A DNA stretch of 64,000 bases from Candidatus Zymogenus saltonus (GCA_016929395.1 JAFGIX010000009.1:30118-94117); one strand, 5' to 3'. Numbered from the stretch's first letter, positions 1 through 9,890 are shown. Program-made: numbers and translations. Notes: generated by a model not told the origin, from the letters alone.

Positions 1-47
1 TTAACCAATTATCCTATAACCAATTATCCAATTAATCAAATATTCAA

Positions 48-545
48 TCAATTATCCGGCTTTATCACCGGGACGGGGCAGTAATCGTCCTTTGGCGCCA
101 CGTCGAAGTCCTTGCGAAGGGGATGTCCGGGGAAATTATCCGGGTTCATTATTCTGCGAAGATCGGGATGGCCGGTAAACTTGATCCCGAACATATCGTA
201 TGTCTCCCGCTCGAACCAGTTGGCGCCCTTAAACACGGACGTCGCCGTGGGGAGCTCTGGGTTTTCGGCGGGGACCTCGGCCTTAAACCTCACCCGAACG
301 TTGTTTTTCATCGAGAGGAGGTGGTACACAACCTCGAAGACGCCCCTGTCCTTTACGAAATCGACCGCAGTCACGTCGGAGAGGAAGTTGAAGGACAGAT
401 TTTTGTCGTCCTTCATGAACTTCAAGATTTCATCCACTGCCGCGGCATCGACCTTTATCGTAAGCTCCCCCCTGAACTGGGAGTCTCCCAGTATCTCCTT
501 GACGAATTTGCCTTTAAGCTTTTTTAGTATGTCTTCGTATTTCAT
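48..545 (-). CDS. nuoC: NADH-quinone oxidoreductase subunit C
   Basis: This is the 30-kDa-type peripheral-arm subunit of complex I, which helps form the quinone-reduction module with NuoB and NuoD. The family signature is visible near the C-terminus (ERETYDMFGI, then GHPDLRRIM and GHPLRKDF). The product is 165 aa, normal for a stand-alone NuoC not fused to NuoD. I chose the ATG at 545 (MKYEDILKKL). A TTG nine codons upstream is possible, and neither has a strong ribosome binding site. It follows nuoA-nuoB on the minus strand after an unusually long gap of about 145 bp, purine-rich on the coding strand. The operon presumably continues left of the window with nuoD. Identity is confident; the exact start is not. 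Confidence 0.93.
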   Translation of the reverse strand: MKYEDILKKLKGKFVKEILGDSQFRGELTIKVDAAAVDEILKFMKDDKNLSFNFLSDVTAVDFVKDRGVFEVVYHLLSMKNNVRVRFKAEVPAENPELPTATSVFKGANWFERETYDMFGIKFTGHPDLRRIMNPDNFPGHPLRKDFDVAPKDDYCPVPVIKPDN

Positions 546-690
546 GGTTGAACCGGATGGATCGAAATCCAATAGTTTTTAGTTTACATCCCCCTGATTA
601 CTGCATTCCCCCATTAATTGTCCTTCTCCCCCAAACAAAAAATCACCCCACCCCGCCCCCAATCTTTTCCATCCCTCTATCCTTTCCCCC

Positions 691-1161
691 CTACAGCCCT
701 TTTTCGATCTTCTCCTGGAGCTTCATGAAGCCGTAGAGAAGGGCCTCCGGCCTGGGCGGACATCCCGGTATATAGACGTCCACGGGGATGATCTTGTCTA
801 TTCCCTGGAGCACGCTGTAGCTTTTAAAAAGCCCGCCGGATACGGTGCACGCTCCCATGGCTATCACCCAGTTAGGCTTGGCCATCTGCTCGTAAATTCT
901 CCTCAATATTGCGGCCTGCTTGTTTGTTATCGTTCCTGCAACTATCATCATATCCGCCTGGCGAGGCGAGAACCTGACGAGCTCAGCGCCGAACCTCGAC
1001 ATATCGAAGTGGGAGGCAACGGAGGCCATGAACTCCACGGCGCAGCAGGCAGTCCCGAAAGGCAGCGGCCAGAGGGCGCTTTTTTGCGCCCATCGCATAA
1101 CTTTATCAACGGGACCGAGATAGACCTGCATTTCGGGCGGTTTCTTTTTTGCTGACTTCAT
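691..1161 (-). CDS. nuoB: NADH-quinone oxidoreductase subunit B
   Basis: This is the complex I subunit that holds iron-sulfur cluster N2, the last electron carrier before quinone. The cysteine ligands are recognisable: the paired Cys39-Cys40 ([10 protein letters not shown]), a later cysteine in MGACTVSGG, and the last in [11 protein letters not shown]. At 156 aa it has the usual length. Its start overlaps the stop of nuoA by four bases (ATGA), so the two are translationally coupled. The next gene on the strand is nuoC. The quinone or menaquinone partner and the electron donor cannot be judged here because the remaining nuo genes lie outside the window. Confidence 0.96.
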   Translation of the reverse strand: MKSAKKKPPEMQVYLGPVDKVMRWAQKSALWPLPFGTACCAVEFMASVASHFDMSRFGAELVRFSPRQADMMIVAGTITNKQAAILRRIYEQMAKPNWVIAMGACTVSGGLFKSYSVLQGIDKIIPVDVYIPGCPPRPEALLYGFMKLQEKIEKGL

Positions 1162-1541
1162 TTCTGCTTTTTTATTCCCCTGGCGAAGTCAATTAGACCC
1201 TGCCTTATTAAATATATAAATCCCGCAAAAAGTATTGCGACAAAAACGACCATCTCTATGAAACCCCACAGACCGATATCCCTGAAGATCACGGCCGTCG
1301 GATAGAGAAAGATCATTTCCACATCGAAAAGCAAGAACGCAATGGCAACGGCGAAGTACATCACGTTGTACCTTCTCCAACCCGGACCTACGGGATCCTT
1401 TCCGCACTCGTAGGTATCGAGCTTGCTGCCGGTGCGGTCTTTTTTCCCTACGAATGACGACAGGGCGAGAAAGACGAGCCCCATAAAGATAAGGACAAAA
1501 AAGAAGAGGAGGATTGATATATAGCCTATTTGATCATCCAT
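1158..1541 (-). CDS. nuoA: NADH-quinone oxidoreductase subunit A
   Basis: This is the small membrane subunit of complex I that anchors the peripheral arm. Three hydrophobic segments are evident (about residues 8-30, 60-82 and 90-112). The conserved loop between the first and second carries the family motif [11 protein letters not shown], followed by [20 protein letters not shown]. At 127 aa it is typical. It is the first gene of the nuo operon on the minus strand, so the promoter should lie in 1542-1800. That stretch is AT-rich with a short CAAC repeat, but I could not pick out a convincing -35/-10 pair. Confidence 0.95.
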   Translation of the reverse strand: MDDQIGYISILLFFFVLIFMGLVFLALSSFVGKKDRTGSKLDTYECGKDPVGPGWRRYNVMYFAVAIAFLLFDVEMIFLYPTAVIFRDIGLWGFIEMVVFVAILFAGFIYLIRQGLIDFARGIKKQK

Positions 1542-1632
1542 GTTTACAGCCTTAATTTATATATCTAAAGATGAAAAGTTTAAATAAGTATTTTACTTCA
1601 AATTTTCTGAAAAATCAAATTTGAGCGAATAT

Positions 1633-1652
1633 CAACCAACCAACCAACCAAC
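1633..1652. repeat. CAAC tetranucleotide run upstream of nuoA
   Basis: Five tandem copies of CAAC lie about 92 bp upstream of the nuoA start, inside the 260-bp gap 1542-1800. The rest of the gap is low-complexity (repeated ACAACT/CAGCTCC words) with no gene. A run this short may be incidental, but it sits where the nuo promoter region should be. Confidence 0.5.
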
Positions 1653-1800
1653 AACTTTCACTTCACTCAGGAAACAACTCTGAAATAACAGCTCCAAAAA
1701 CAAGTTCAGTAACAACTTCAGACAGCTCCAATCTTGGGGAACTCAATTACCACATAGCAAAATTGTTGTCAAGGATAATTTGGAAATAAAAAACAGTTTT

Positions 1801-2322
1801 TCAAAATCCCTTGTATTGAGACATAAACTTCAGTATATTGTCTTTCATCTCCGAGAAAAATTTTTCTTTCAACTCATCCTTTGACGGAAAAAATTCACTC
1901 GTTTTATAGGTCTCTGTTGTTTCAGTTATATCCTTGAAGGTCTTATTGTCTGTAAAAGCGGCCGTATATTTCATCATGGCCTCACCTTCAGCAAGGCCGA
2001 AGGTGGTTCTGTCCTTCAGACGCGCGTTTCGATCCGGGAGTATCAAAGCGTCGATATTTATCTTTAATGTCATATCGGCCCTTTCCGGTTTTATCGTTAC
2101 CAGAAAACCGAGATCGTTAATCCTCTTTGTAAGATCATCTATGATATCCCTTTTATCGAATACGGTGATAAGATACTCGGGACTGTATTCAAATTCTATA
2201 TAGACTATCTTGTATTTGACAGGGCTTGACTTTGGCGGTGCATATACCTTCGGCGTGGACCTGCAGCCGAAAAATATAAGCGTAAAAATGACTAAAATCA
2301 CCGTGATTGCATTCTTTTTCAT
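1801..2322 (-). CDS. Predicted lipoprotein of unknown function
   Basis: I do not recognise the family. The 173-aa product begins with a lipoprotein signal: a positively charged MKKN start, a hydrophobic stretch, and a lipobox-like LIFFGC with the cysteine near residue 20. It should therefore be a membrane-anchored periplasmic or outer-membrane protein. The mature part is soluble, with a YKIVYIEFEYSPEYLI strand-rich start and a lysine-rich C-terminus. A GGGG ribosome binding site sits about eight bases before the ATG. It stands alone on the minus strand between nuoA and the SH3b-domain gene, separated by about 200-260 bp on each side. Confidence 0.7.
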   Translation of the reverse strand: MKKNAITVILVIFTLIFFGCRSTPKVYAPPKSSPVKYKIVYIEFEYSPEYLITVFDKRDIIDDLTKRINDLGFLVTIKPERADMTLKINIDALILPDRNARLKDRTTFGLAEGEAMMKYTAAFTDNKTFKDITETTETYKTSEFFPSKDELKEKFFSEMKDNILKFMSQYKGF

Positions 2323-2515
2323 TTGGAATCCCCTTTTTGACTCGAAAACGTCTTTATAATGCAGGCTTTAAAACAAAATGGACTTATCTCAAGATTTTCT
2401 CTAATGTATTAAAGCCTCGTTTTTTCAATTCGCATTATTAATTGACAGTAAAAAAATTTTTTGTAAAGCCTCGGTTTGTATTCAGCAGTTTTTATCTATC
2501 CTGCCTTACATAAGA

Positions 2516-3601
2516 TTATTCAGGAATCGGCCTTGTATAAAGGACTATATATCCGAAAACCGTGTCTCCCCCCGGCAGCTTATCGATGCAGAAGTCGATA
2601 TTTTCGATCGGCCTTCCGGAATAGTCTATCTGCCAAGGTCCCGTCTTGATACAGTACCCGATGACTTCGCCGTCATCCCCCGTTTTTAGATCCACCCCGA
2701 TCACCTCCCAATTATCGTCCCAGTGCCCCCCCAAAAGCGATACGTCTTTAAGATTTTTCTCGCCGAGCCTCATCATCCAGTCGGTATTAGCAACCCAGAT
2801 CTCGAATATACCCGGAACCGCAAGCTTTGAGACCGTTGTCAAGTCCTTCTTTTCAAGGGCTGTTTTCAACCTGTCGAGGCCGGTCTTCGGATCGGAAAAG
2901 GTGACGGCCTCCGGGAATCTTTTCATGTAGACCAAATAAGGCTTTACCACCTCTGATATCGGAATCGACTCATGCTCAAACATTGCGCCAGGGTAGTTTT
3001 TGAGAAGATACCTATAAGCCTCTTTCGCCTCATCGAATCTCTTTAAAAAAACAAGGCACTCACCCTTTACTACAATCGTGGAGAGAATTATCTCCTTAAG
3101 CCTGCTGCTTTTCTGAATCTCCTCCATCCCGAAACCAAGCTTCACGTCATTTAATATCTCGTCCGCAAGCTGAACCGCTCCCTTCAGGTCGCCCGCCTCC
3201 TTCATCTCATATATATTGTTAATCCTTTCAAAAAATGACTCGATATTAACGTACGACTCCTTCGCTTCGGGATCGTCCATATCGAGTGAAGCTCCGAATA
3301 TCCAGCCCGAAAGCCCCTTGTACTGCACAAAGTACCAGCGATCCTTAACGCCCGATACCTCTTCGGGGTTTTCGAGGCGGTTCTTGACGAGAACCACCTC
3401 TCCTTTCTTTATTACCACTATGGTGTCGGTCTTCAAACTCGGCCTCGATTTGAGTTTTGCCCCATGCTCCTTTATCCGGGCGTATTCTATTCCCGCAAGT
3501 GCGCTTGATGTCAGGGGAAACGCCGCCAGCTGGAGCGAAACAAAAACCAAGATGAGAATTTTTAAAATCGAGCCTCCGTTTGTCTTTTTTCTTTCTATCA
3601 T
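2516..3601 (-). CDS. Exported SH3b-domain protein
   Basis: The 361-aa protein has an N-terminal signal sequence (hydrophobic ILKILILVFVSLQLAAF, about residues 13-29). A bacterial SH3 domain follows at about residues 40-105 (GAKLKSRPSLKTDTIVVIKKGE ... WYFVQYKGLSGWIFG). SH3b domains usually bind peptidoglycan or mediate periplasmic contacts. The middle (about 115-215) looks helical and TPR-like (FDEAKEAYRYLLKNYPG). The C-terminal 120 residues match nothing I know. Its start overlaps the stop of the upstream transporter gene by four bases, so it is translationally coupled to it. Function is unknown; a cell-envelope role is inferred. Confidence 0.72.
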   Translation of the reverse strand: MIERKKTNGGSILKILILVFVSLQLAAFPLTSSALAGIEYARIKEHGAKLKSRPSLKTDTIVVIKKGEVVLVKNRLENPEEVSGVKDRWYFVQYKGLSGWIFGASLDMDDPEAKESYVNIESFFERINNIYEMKEAGDLKGAVQLADEILNDVKLGFGMEEIQKSSRLKEIILSTIVVKGECLVFLKRFDEAKEAYRYLLKNYPGAMFEHESIPISEVVKPYLVYMKRFPEAVTFSDPKTGLDRLKTALEKKDLTTVSKLAVPGIFEIWVANTDWMMRLGEKNLKDVSLLGGHWDDNWEVIGVDLKTGDDGEVIGYCIKTGPWQIDYSGRPIENIDFCIDKLPGGDTVFGYIVLYTRPIPE

Positions 3602-4986
3602 TTTTCTTTAGCTCTGTTTTCTTCGACAAGCTTGAATATTTTCTTTTCCGGGTAGATTGCGAACATGATTATGCCGATTACGCACACCGCCGCGGCAACC
3701 GGCCCGGAGAGCTTGACACCGAGGGGATTTGCAATATCCTTCCCATAGGCGGAAAGGAGATACACCAAAATTGCGCTCGATATACCGAGGTTGATCTTCT
3801 GTACGAGCCCCTGGGCGCCGAAGTACATCCCCTCCCTCTTGGTGCCGGTCTTGATGGCGTCGTACTCGGCGAGGTCGGAGATCATGGCGTTGGGGACTAC
3901 AAAAAGGGCGGAGGCCGGGACACCGATCAGCCCGAAGAGTATAAATGCCTGAACTATCGGCGAAAACGGGAGGACATCGGTACCGAGATAATAGATCAAA
4001 AACGAGGCGATCGCAAATACGACAAGGCCGAAAATCATAATCACCCTCTTTTCTATATAGCGGCTTGCGAAATTGATGATAGGGAAAAGCACCAGTGCAA
4101 CGCCGAAAACCGCCCCGAAGACCACGCTCCCGAACTCCTCACCCTTTTGTAGGAGCACCGTAACGTAATATGTCGCGGCACTGGAAACCATATTGAAGGC
4201 AAACCACAGACAGATAGTCCCGAAAAGATACGGTATGAAGGGCGTATTCTTAAAGGTCATTTTCAATGAATCGATAATCCCCACCTCCGACGGGACCGAG
4301 TCACAGTAGCGCTTCTCGTTTATAGGTATTATCGTTATGTAGCATGATATCAGCCCTATGACCGCGAGGACTATTATCGTAGTCCTGAGTGCCGTGGCCT
4401 TGTCCATGCCGCCGCTCTCAAAGGCACCCCACATCATAAATCCGCCGATCATGACTATCACGACACCCAATAGGGAGAAAACAGCCTGCATCGTAACGAT
4501 GTTCATACGCTCGCGGTCGGTGTGGGAGAGCTCGGGGATGAGGGCGAGCCACGGAACAACGTAAAAGGTGAAAAAGAAGAGCAGAAGACCGAGCATCCCC
4601 GCCACATAGATCGTGTTGGCGATTCCGGGTTCGTTTGACGGCGGGAAGAAGAGCAAAACGGCACAAGCCATCAGCGGAAGCCCACCGTAGAGGAGAAACA
4701 CCCTTCGCCTTCCGAGCTTCGATTTGCTCCTGTCGGTCCATGTTGCGACTAACGGATCGGCGATAGAATCTATTATTCTCCCGAAGATAGTAATTAAGCC
4801 CAGCACGGTGAATATGCCCAAAAAGGTCTTATCACTGAGAAGTAAAGGCATCCCGGATTCTACAGGGGGCAAAAAGAAATATATCAAAAAAACCACCCAG
4901 ATCCTGTCTACGATAGTGATTCCGACATAGCCGCTTGAGTACAGAAGCTGGCCCCATAAAGGAAATTTTTCCACTTTCTTTTTCAT
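3598..4986 (-). CDS. GPH/MFS-type cation:sugar symporter
   Basis: This is a membrane transporter of the glycoside-pentoside-hexuronide:cation symporter branch of the major facilitator superfamily. About 12 hydrophobic segments are present. The hallmark motif after the second helix is visible (GRIIDSIADPLVATWTDRSK, then GRRRVFLL), as in MelB-like proteins. The start is the ATG at 4986 (MKKKVEKF), preceded by GGTGG; an upstream in-frame ATG lacks a site. The product is 462 aa. The substrate cannot be read from the sequence, as no sugar-catabolism genes are adjacent. It is coupled by an ATGA overlap to the SH3b-domain gene downstream. Confidence 0.8.
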   Translation of the reverse strand: MKKKVEKFPLWGQLLYSSGYVGITIVDRIWVVFLIYFFLPPVESGMPLLLSDKTFLGIFTVLGLITIFGRIIDSIADPLVATWTDRSKSKLGRRRVFLLYGGLPLMACAVLLFFPPSNEPGIANTIYVAGMLGLLLFFFTFYVVPWLALIPELSHTDRERMNIVTMQAVFSLLGVVIVMIGGFMMWGAFESGGMDKATALRTTIIVLAVIGLISCYITIIPINEKRYCDSVPSEVGIIDSLKMTFKNTPFIPYLFGTICLWFAFNMVSSAATYYVTVLLQKGEEFGSVVFGAVFGVALVLFPIINFASRYIEKRVIMIFGLVVFAIASFLIYYLGTDVLPFSPIVQAFILFGLIGVPASALFVVPNAMISDLAEYDAIKTGTKREGMYFGAQGLVQKINLGISSAILVYLLSAYGKDIANPLGVKLSGPVAAAVCVIGIIMFAIYPEKKIFKLVEENRAKEK

Positions 4987-5144
4987 TGGGAAACCACCTA
5001 TAGTAAGGTTTTGATAAACTGCATCCATAAATTAAACCAGCCCGAGGCCAATGTCAATAGGTAATTGTTGGTCTTAAAATTTTTACAATGCTTGACCCGC
5101 TCCGCTTTTTGTGATACTTTCCCAAAAAAGGAGGGGCAGCTTTC

Positions 5145-6608
5145 ATGACAATAAGAGTCCACAATACACTGTCGGGGAAAAAGGAGGAGTTCACCCCCCT
5201 CGAAGGGAAAAAGGTAAGGATGTACGTATGCGGCATCACCGCCTACGACCTGTCGCACCTGGGACACGCGCGGGCGGCCGTTGTCTTCGACGTCATATAC
5301 CGCTACTTCAAGACCAGGGGATACGAGGTTACCTACGTAAGAAACTTCACCGACATCGACGACAAGATCATCAAAAGAGCAAACGAGCTTGGAATCTCCA
5401 CGGCAGAGCTCTCCGAAAAATATATCGATGAGTACCACGACGATATGGACGCCCTGGGCCTCCTTCGGCCCGACTTCGAACCTAAGGCCACGGAAAATAT
5501 CGACAACATGATCTCCATGATAGAAAAACTCTTCGAGAACGGATACGCCTACAAGGCAGGGGACGACGTCCTCTACTCCGTGAAAAAGTTTAACGGCTAT
5601 GGCAAGCTCTCCGGCAAGAACATAGACGACCTCAGGTCCGGGGCGCGCGTCTGCGTGGATGAAAAGAAGGAAGACCCTCTCGACTTCGTCCTCTGGAAGG
5701 GGAAGAAACCGGGGGAGCCGTTCTGGAGGAGCCCCTGGGGGGACGGCAGACCCGGCTGGCACATAGAGTGCTCCGCCATGAGCGGCGCAATCCTCGGCGA
5801 GACGATCGACATCCACGGGGGGGGCAGGGACCTCGTCTTCCCCCACCACGAAAACGAGATCGCCCAGTCGGAAGCGGCAAACAAAAAGCCCTTCGTCAAC
5901 TACTGGATCCACAACGGCTTCGTCAACATCGACCAGGAGAAGATGAGCAAATCCCTCGGGAACTTCTTCACGATCAGAGACATCAGGGAAAAATATCACC
6001 CGGAGGTCGTCCGCCTATTCCTCCTGACCAACCACTACAGAAGCCCCATCGACTTCACCGAGAAAAACCTGAGGGACGCCGAGGAGGCTGTAAGGCGCCT
6101 ATACGACACGTTGGGGAGGCTGATTGAGTCGGCTAAGGGCGATGGAAAGGCGGATTCCGATGATGGCAACCGGAAGGAACTTCTCAATGCGGCCGCAGAT
6201 TTCACCGCAGGCTTTACCGAGGCGATGGACGACGACTTCAACACTGCGATGGCCCTGGGGAAGCTCTTCGACTTCGTCCACGCCGTCAATAGGTTCCTCG
6301 ACCGCCCTGGCGACCTCTCGGCGGAGGATATCGAGGCACTAAAAGAGGCTCAGAGAAGGATCGAGGAGGCCACATCAGTCTTCGGGATACTTCAGAAAGA
6401 CCCAAATGTCTACTTTGAAGAGATCAAAAGTTTAAAGCTCTCGGAGACGGAGATTGATCCTTTGGAGATCGAGAGATTGATTGCGGAACGAACCGAAGCC
6501 CGGGCCAACAAGGATTTTGCTGCCGCCGACAGGATCAGGGACGACCTGGCCGAAATGGGCGTCATCCTCGAGGACTCCCCATCCGGCACCATGTGGAAGC
6601 TAAAGTAG
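5145..6608 (+). CDS. cysS: Cysteine--tRNA ligase
   Basis: This class I aminoacyl-tRNA synthetase charges tRNA-Cys. The zinc-binding Cys29 (YVCGITAYD) is followed by the HIGH-type motif HLGH at residues 38-41. The KMSKS loop is intact at about 266-270 (EKMSKSLGNF). The C-terminal DALR/anticodon-binding part is present, and the length (487 aa) is normal. The ATG follows a strong AAGGAGG site. The gene stands alone on the plus strand with divergent neighbours, so its promoter must be in 5029-5144. Cytoplasmic and essential. Confidence 0.97.
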   Translation: MTIRVHNTLSGKKEEFTPLEGKKVRMYVCGITAYDLSHLGHARAAVVFDVIYRYFKTRGYEVTYVRNFTDIDDKIIKRANELGISTAELSEKYIDEYHDDMDALGLLRPDFEPKATENIDNMISMIEKLFENGYAYKAGDDVLYSVKKFNGYGKLSGKNIDDLRSGARVCVDEKKEDPLDFVLWKGKKPGEPFWRSPWGDGRPGWHIECSAMSGAILGETIDIHGGGRDLVFPHHENEIAQSEAANKKPFVNYWIHNGFVNIDQEKMSKSLGNFFTIRDIREKYHPEVVRLFLLTNHYRSPIDFTEKNLRDAEEAVRRLYDTLGRLIESAKGDGKADSDDGNRKELLNAAADFTAGFTEAMDDDFNTAMALGKLFDFVHAVNRFLDRPGDLSAEDIEALKEAQRRIEEATSVFGILQKDPNVYFEEIKSLKLSETEIDPLEIERLIAERTEARANKDFAAADRIRDDLAEMGVILEDSPSGTMWKLK

Positions 6609-6668
6609 CGGGATTATTAGGCTTTTAAGATGTATATTTTATTATTCCCACAAACGAGGTAATATAAT

Positions 6669-7460
6669 ATGACCGAAACGCCAATCATTCGCGAGCAAAA
6701 GGGGCCGGTATCGTGGCTCATCCTCAACAGGCCCGAGCTTTATAACGCCCTGACGACCGAGCTGGGAAAAGAGGCCCAAAAACTCCTCGACGCGTCGCTT
6801 GAGGACGACGACACGAGGGTCATCGTGATTACGGGCAAGGGAAAGGCGTTCGCCGCCGGGGCCGACGTCACAGAGATCATGGGTGACAGTGACCCGGTCA
6901 AGAGGATAGGCATCATGGCGACGGTCGCCCACAAGGTGATCGCCACCGTAAGGCAGGCCAACAAGCCTATAATAGCCGCCATAAACCACCAGGCGGCCGG
7001 CTACGGGATGGCGCTGGCGCTGGCGTGCGACATCCGCGTCGCCACCGAAAAGGTGAGGCTCAGGTACGCCTACTCCACCATCGGCCTTACCGGCGACGGC
7101 GGTGTAAACTGGTCGCTGCCTAAGATGATCGGGATATCGCGGGCGCTGGAGGTGGCGCTCCTATGCGAAGACCTCCACGCCGAGGAGCTTCACCGGCTGG
7201 GCGTGATCAACAAGTTTTTCCCCGAGGAGACCTTCATCGAGGAGACCCAGGCCCTGGCGGAGAGGATTGCCGTGATGAACCCGAAGGTGGTCGCCGCCAT
7301 AAAGCGGATGATGTACGCCTCCTCCGGCACAGACCTCCTGACCCACCTCGAGACGGAGCACTCCTACCTGACCGAGGCGGCCTCCCGCCCCGAGTTCATG
7401 GAGCTCGTGAAAGCGATAATCGCTGGGTTTGAGGCTAAGAAGAAGGCAAAGGGGAAGTAG
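6669..7460 (+). CDS. Enoyl-CoA hydratase/isomerase family protein
   Basis: This crotonase-fold protein of 263 aa acts on acyl-CoA thioesters. The oxyanion-hole segments are present: GKGKAFAAGADV near residues 56-67 and INHQAAGYGMALALACDIRVA near 105-125. The following loop, GLTGDGGVNWSLPKMIG, resembles the PaaG/isomerase-like branch rather than the classic hydratase with two catalytic glutamates. The exact reaction (hydration versus double-bond isomerisation) is therefore uncertain. A GAGGT ribosome binding site precedes the ATG. It lies 60 bp after cysS on the same strand with no other fatty-acid gene adjacent, although an acyl-CoA synthetase and dehydrogenase occur elsewhere in the window. 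Confidence 0.88.
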   Translation: MTETPIIREQKGPVSWLILNRPELYNALTTELGKEAQKLLDASLEDDDTRVIVITGKGKAFAAGADVTEIMGDSDPVKRIGIMATVAHKVIATVRQANKPIIAAINHQAAGYGMALALACDIRVATEKVRLRYAYSTIGLTGDGGVNWSLPKMIGISRALEVALLCEDLHAEELHRLGVINKFFPEETFIEETQALAERIAVMNPKVVAAIKRMMYASSGTDLLTHLETEHSYLTEAASRPEFMELVKAIIAGFEAKKKAKGK

Positions 7461-7479
7461 GCCCTCACATAAAAATTAT

Positions 7480-7602
7480 GTCATTGCGAGGAGCGAGCCT
7501 TTCTCCTGAAAGGCGAGCGACGCGGCAATCGGGTGAATCTACTGACCAATTTCCTTGACAAGACGCGATTGCCGCGCCCGCCTTCGGCGGGCTCGCAATG
7601 AC
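7480..7602. repeat. Inverted-repeat element (MITE/REP-like), 123 bp
   Basis: The element is bounded by a perfect 11-bp terminal inverted repeat (GTCATTGCGAG ... CTCGCAATGAC). An inner inverted pair CGCGGCAATC ... GATTGCCGCG brackets a short AT-richer centre. A further small hairpin, CCCGCCTTCGGCGGG, lies near the right end. It carries no gene and occupies most of the 285-bp gap between the enoyl-CoA hydratase and the AT-rich NTPase gene. A right-half copy of the same family is at 63374-63432, so it is a dispersed non-autonomous element. The remaining 7603-7745 is AT-rich and unremarkable. Confidence 0.85.
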
Positions 7603-7745
7603 AACATTTGCCGCCTAAAAACAAATCCCCTCCCCCTCCATTAAAAATTCCTTTCTTTTCTATTACAATTCCTGTTATTTTGTGTTACTATTGTTGTAAA
7701 TAGCTCTAAGTTTAATTAAGAATACATTTTTGATTTTATGAACTA

Positions 7746-9890
7746 ATGGAAATTTTGATTGGATTATTTATAACTTTAGCTGGGGCATTGATAATTTTTG
7801 CTTGCAACAAATTTATCTATGAACCTATAAAAAAGTGGAGAAAACATTTTAAAATAATCTGGAGAAGTGTAGATTCTCTTTCACATATAGATGTTTTGGA
7901 TTTAAGAGGATTGAAAAAATATGGTTTTAATAACTTCTATGAAGATAGAGAATATGATAAAGAAATTTTAGATAAAATTAGTAAAGGTGAGAATATTTTA
8001 CTTGTAGGAAATCCTCTCGCAGGTAAAACAAGATCTATTTATGAATCGCTAAAGAAATTAGATAAATCATATTACATTCTTATACCACGTCCTATTGATA
8101 TGGAAACTGGAGATTACAAAATTCCTATTTTCTTTCGTTTCTGGAAAACGAGAAAAGCTAAGAAAATCCTTTTTATTGATGACTTAAATAAATTCATTTT
8201 AAAACAACGAAATTACCTGACACAGCTTTTTGAAAACATTGATGAAAACATTGTTATTGTTTCTACTTGCCGAACGGGATCCGAGTTAGATCAATTTTTT
8301 AAAAGCGGTCACGCTTATATATTTAAAAATGTTATAAAGGCCTCTAAAATCTCCAAAGAAAATGGTAAAGCAATTGCCGAAAATGCAGGTGTTAAATTCC
8401 CTAAGCGTTTTGACGGCAACATAGGCTCTATCTTCCTTCCTCTTACGACTATGATTGAACGTTATAATAATTCCACACTGGAGGAGAGGGGTATCCTCCG
8501 TACCATCAAGAGGCTCTATGGAATAGGTATCTACGAAGAGAACGAGAGGTTCTCCATTAATAGGATAAGGAAAATCTGCAAGGAAAGCGAGGGGATTAAG
8601 AAAGAAAACTATGAATGGATCAACCTATTAAATGGGTTAAAAGACAATGGATTTTTTGAGTTAAATAAAGATTTAATTGAAATCGAAGAAGCTTATCTTA
8701 TTAATGTCATTGTTGACAAGGTTTCCCTAGAAGACTTCCACGAAATGCTCAAAATATTCCATGGCGATCCAGAAGCTTTATATAGTCTTGGAAACAGAGC
8801 TTTCTCTATTGGTGAAGTTTTTTCTGAAAAGGCTGATTTAATGAAAGTCTCAATAGAAGCGCATAATGGTGCTCTGAAATTCTGGACAAAAAAAAGCAAT
8901 CCGGTTAAATACGGCGGGGCAAAAAACAGCCTTGGTTCTGCATACATGAGGCTTTCGGAAGTTGAAAATACAAAAGAAAAAATAAAAGAAAACATTATAA
9001 TGGCCATCAAAGCCTTTAATGAAGCCCTCAAAGCTATTACTATAAAAGAATACCCAGAGTATTATGCCATGACGAAGATGAACATAGGAGAAGCACATAG
9101 GATACTTTCAGACTTTGAAGAAAGGAAGGAAAATGCGAAGAAGGCGATTGAGTCTCATAAAGAGGCACTTAAAATATATAAACCTAATAGATTATCAAGA
9201 AATTACGCAAAGATTCATGGGAATCTGGGTATAGCATACTGGATACTGTCAGAAGAAGAGAATGAGGCCGAAAACGCAAAGTTTGCGATTGCCTCATTCG
9301 AAGAAGCACTAAAGGTTTTTAATATAGAACGTTTCCCGATAGACTACGCCAAAACCCAAATGAATCTTGGTGGTGCATACTTAAGACTTTCAGAGGTAGA
9401 GGAAAAGGCGAAAAATGCAAAACTAGCGATTAAATCCTATAAAGAAGCCCTTAAGATTCGAGCAATAGACAATTTCCCAATTCAATACGCACAGACACAG
9501 ACAGGTCTAGGAGCTTCATACGGAACACTCTCCGAGGTTGAAAACAAAAAGGGAAACGCTAAGAAGGCAATCTCAGCATGCGATGAGGCGCTTAGAGTCT
9601 ATACTAATGACCGTTATCCTATGAAGTATGCAGATATACAAATTAATCTTATCCCAGTATATGGAATTCTTGCTGAGGTAGAAAATCCAGCTGAAAATAT
9701 CAAAATAATGATTAATAAAGCAAATGAGGCATTAAGATTTTACACAAAAGATGAATTTCCCATCCAATTCCAACAGATAGTGCAAAATGTCAGCATCGCA
9801 GTAGCAAGGCTGAAAAAGCTTATAAATGAAGGAAAGATAAAAATAAATCCATCCCTAAGCAATTTAAATCCACAAAAACCGAAAAAATAA
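7746..9890 (+). CDS. Membrane-anchored P-loop NTPase with C-terminal TPR repeats
   Basis: The 714-aa protein has one N-terminal transmembrane helix (residues 4-22). A P-loop NTPase domain follows, with Walker A GNPLAGKT at about 88-95 and Walker B KKILFIDD near 139-146, then a sensor-like STCRTGS. After a predicted winged-helix-like linker, residues about 345-690 hold six or seven tandem repeats of about 52 residues. Their conserved frame is LGxAYxxLSExE ... AIxSxxEAL ... YAxTQ, a TPR-type superhelix. This layout resembles STAND-class signalling NTPases that sense ligands through the repeats. The gene is markedly AT-rich against cysS and uvrB, which suggests horizontal transfer. No partner effector gene is adjacent, so a defence or signalling role is inference only. 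Confidence 0.8.
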   Translation: MEILIGLFITLAGALIIFACNKFIYEPIKKWRKHFKIIWRSVDSLSHIDVLDLRGLKKYGFNNFYEDREYDKEILDKISKGENILLVGNPLAGKTRSIYESLKKLDKSYYILIPRPIDMETGDYKIPIFFRFWKTRKAKKILFIDDLNKFILKQRNYLTQLFENIDENIVIVSTCRTGSELDQFFKSGHAYIFKNVIKASKISKENGKAIAENAGVKFPKRFDGNIGSIFLPLTTMIERYNNSTLEERGILRTIKRLYGIGIYEENERFSINRIRKICKESEGIKKENYEWINLLNGLKDNGFFELNKDLIEIEEAYLINVIVDKVSLEDFHEMLKIFHGDPEALYSLGNRAFSIGEVFSEKADLMKVSIEAHNGALKFWTKKSNPVKYGGAKNSLGSAYMRLSEVENTKEKIKENIIMAIKAFNEALKAITIKEYPEYYAMTKMNIGEAHRILSDFEERKENAKKAIESHKEALKIYKPNRLSRNYAKIHGNLGIAYWILSEEENEAENAKFAIASFEEALKVFNIERFPIDYAKTQMNLGGAYLRLSEVEEKAKNAKLAIKSYKEALKIRAIDNFPIQYAQTQTGLGASYGTLSEVENKKGNAKKAISACDEALRVYTNDRYPMKYADIQINLIPVYGILAEVENPAENIKIMINKANEALRFYTKDEFPIQFQQIVQNVSIAVARLKKLINEGKIKINPSLSNLNPQKPKK

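Noticed and set aside
1542..1800. A nuoA promoter
   Set aside because: The region is AT-rich with several weak boxes, but no -35/-10 pair with proper spacing stands out, so none is called.
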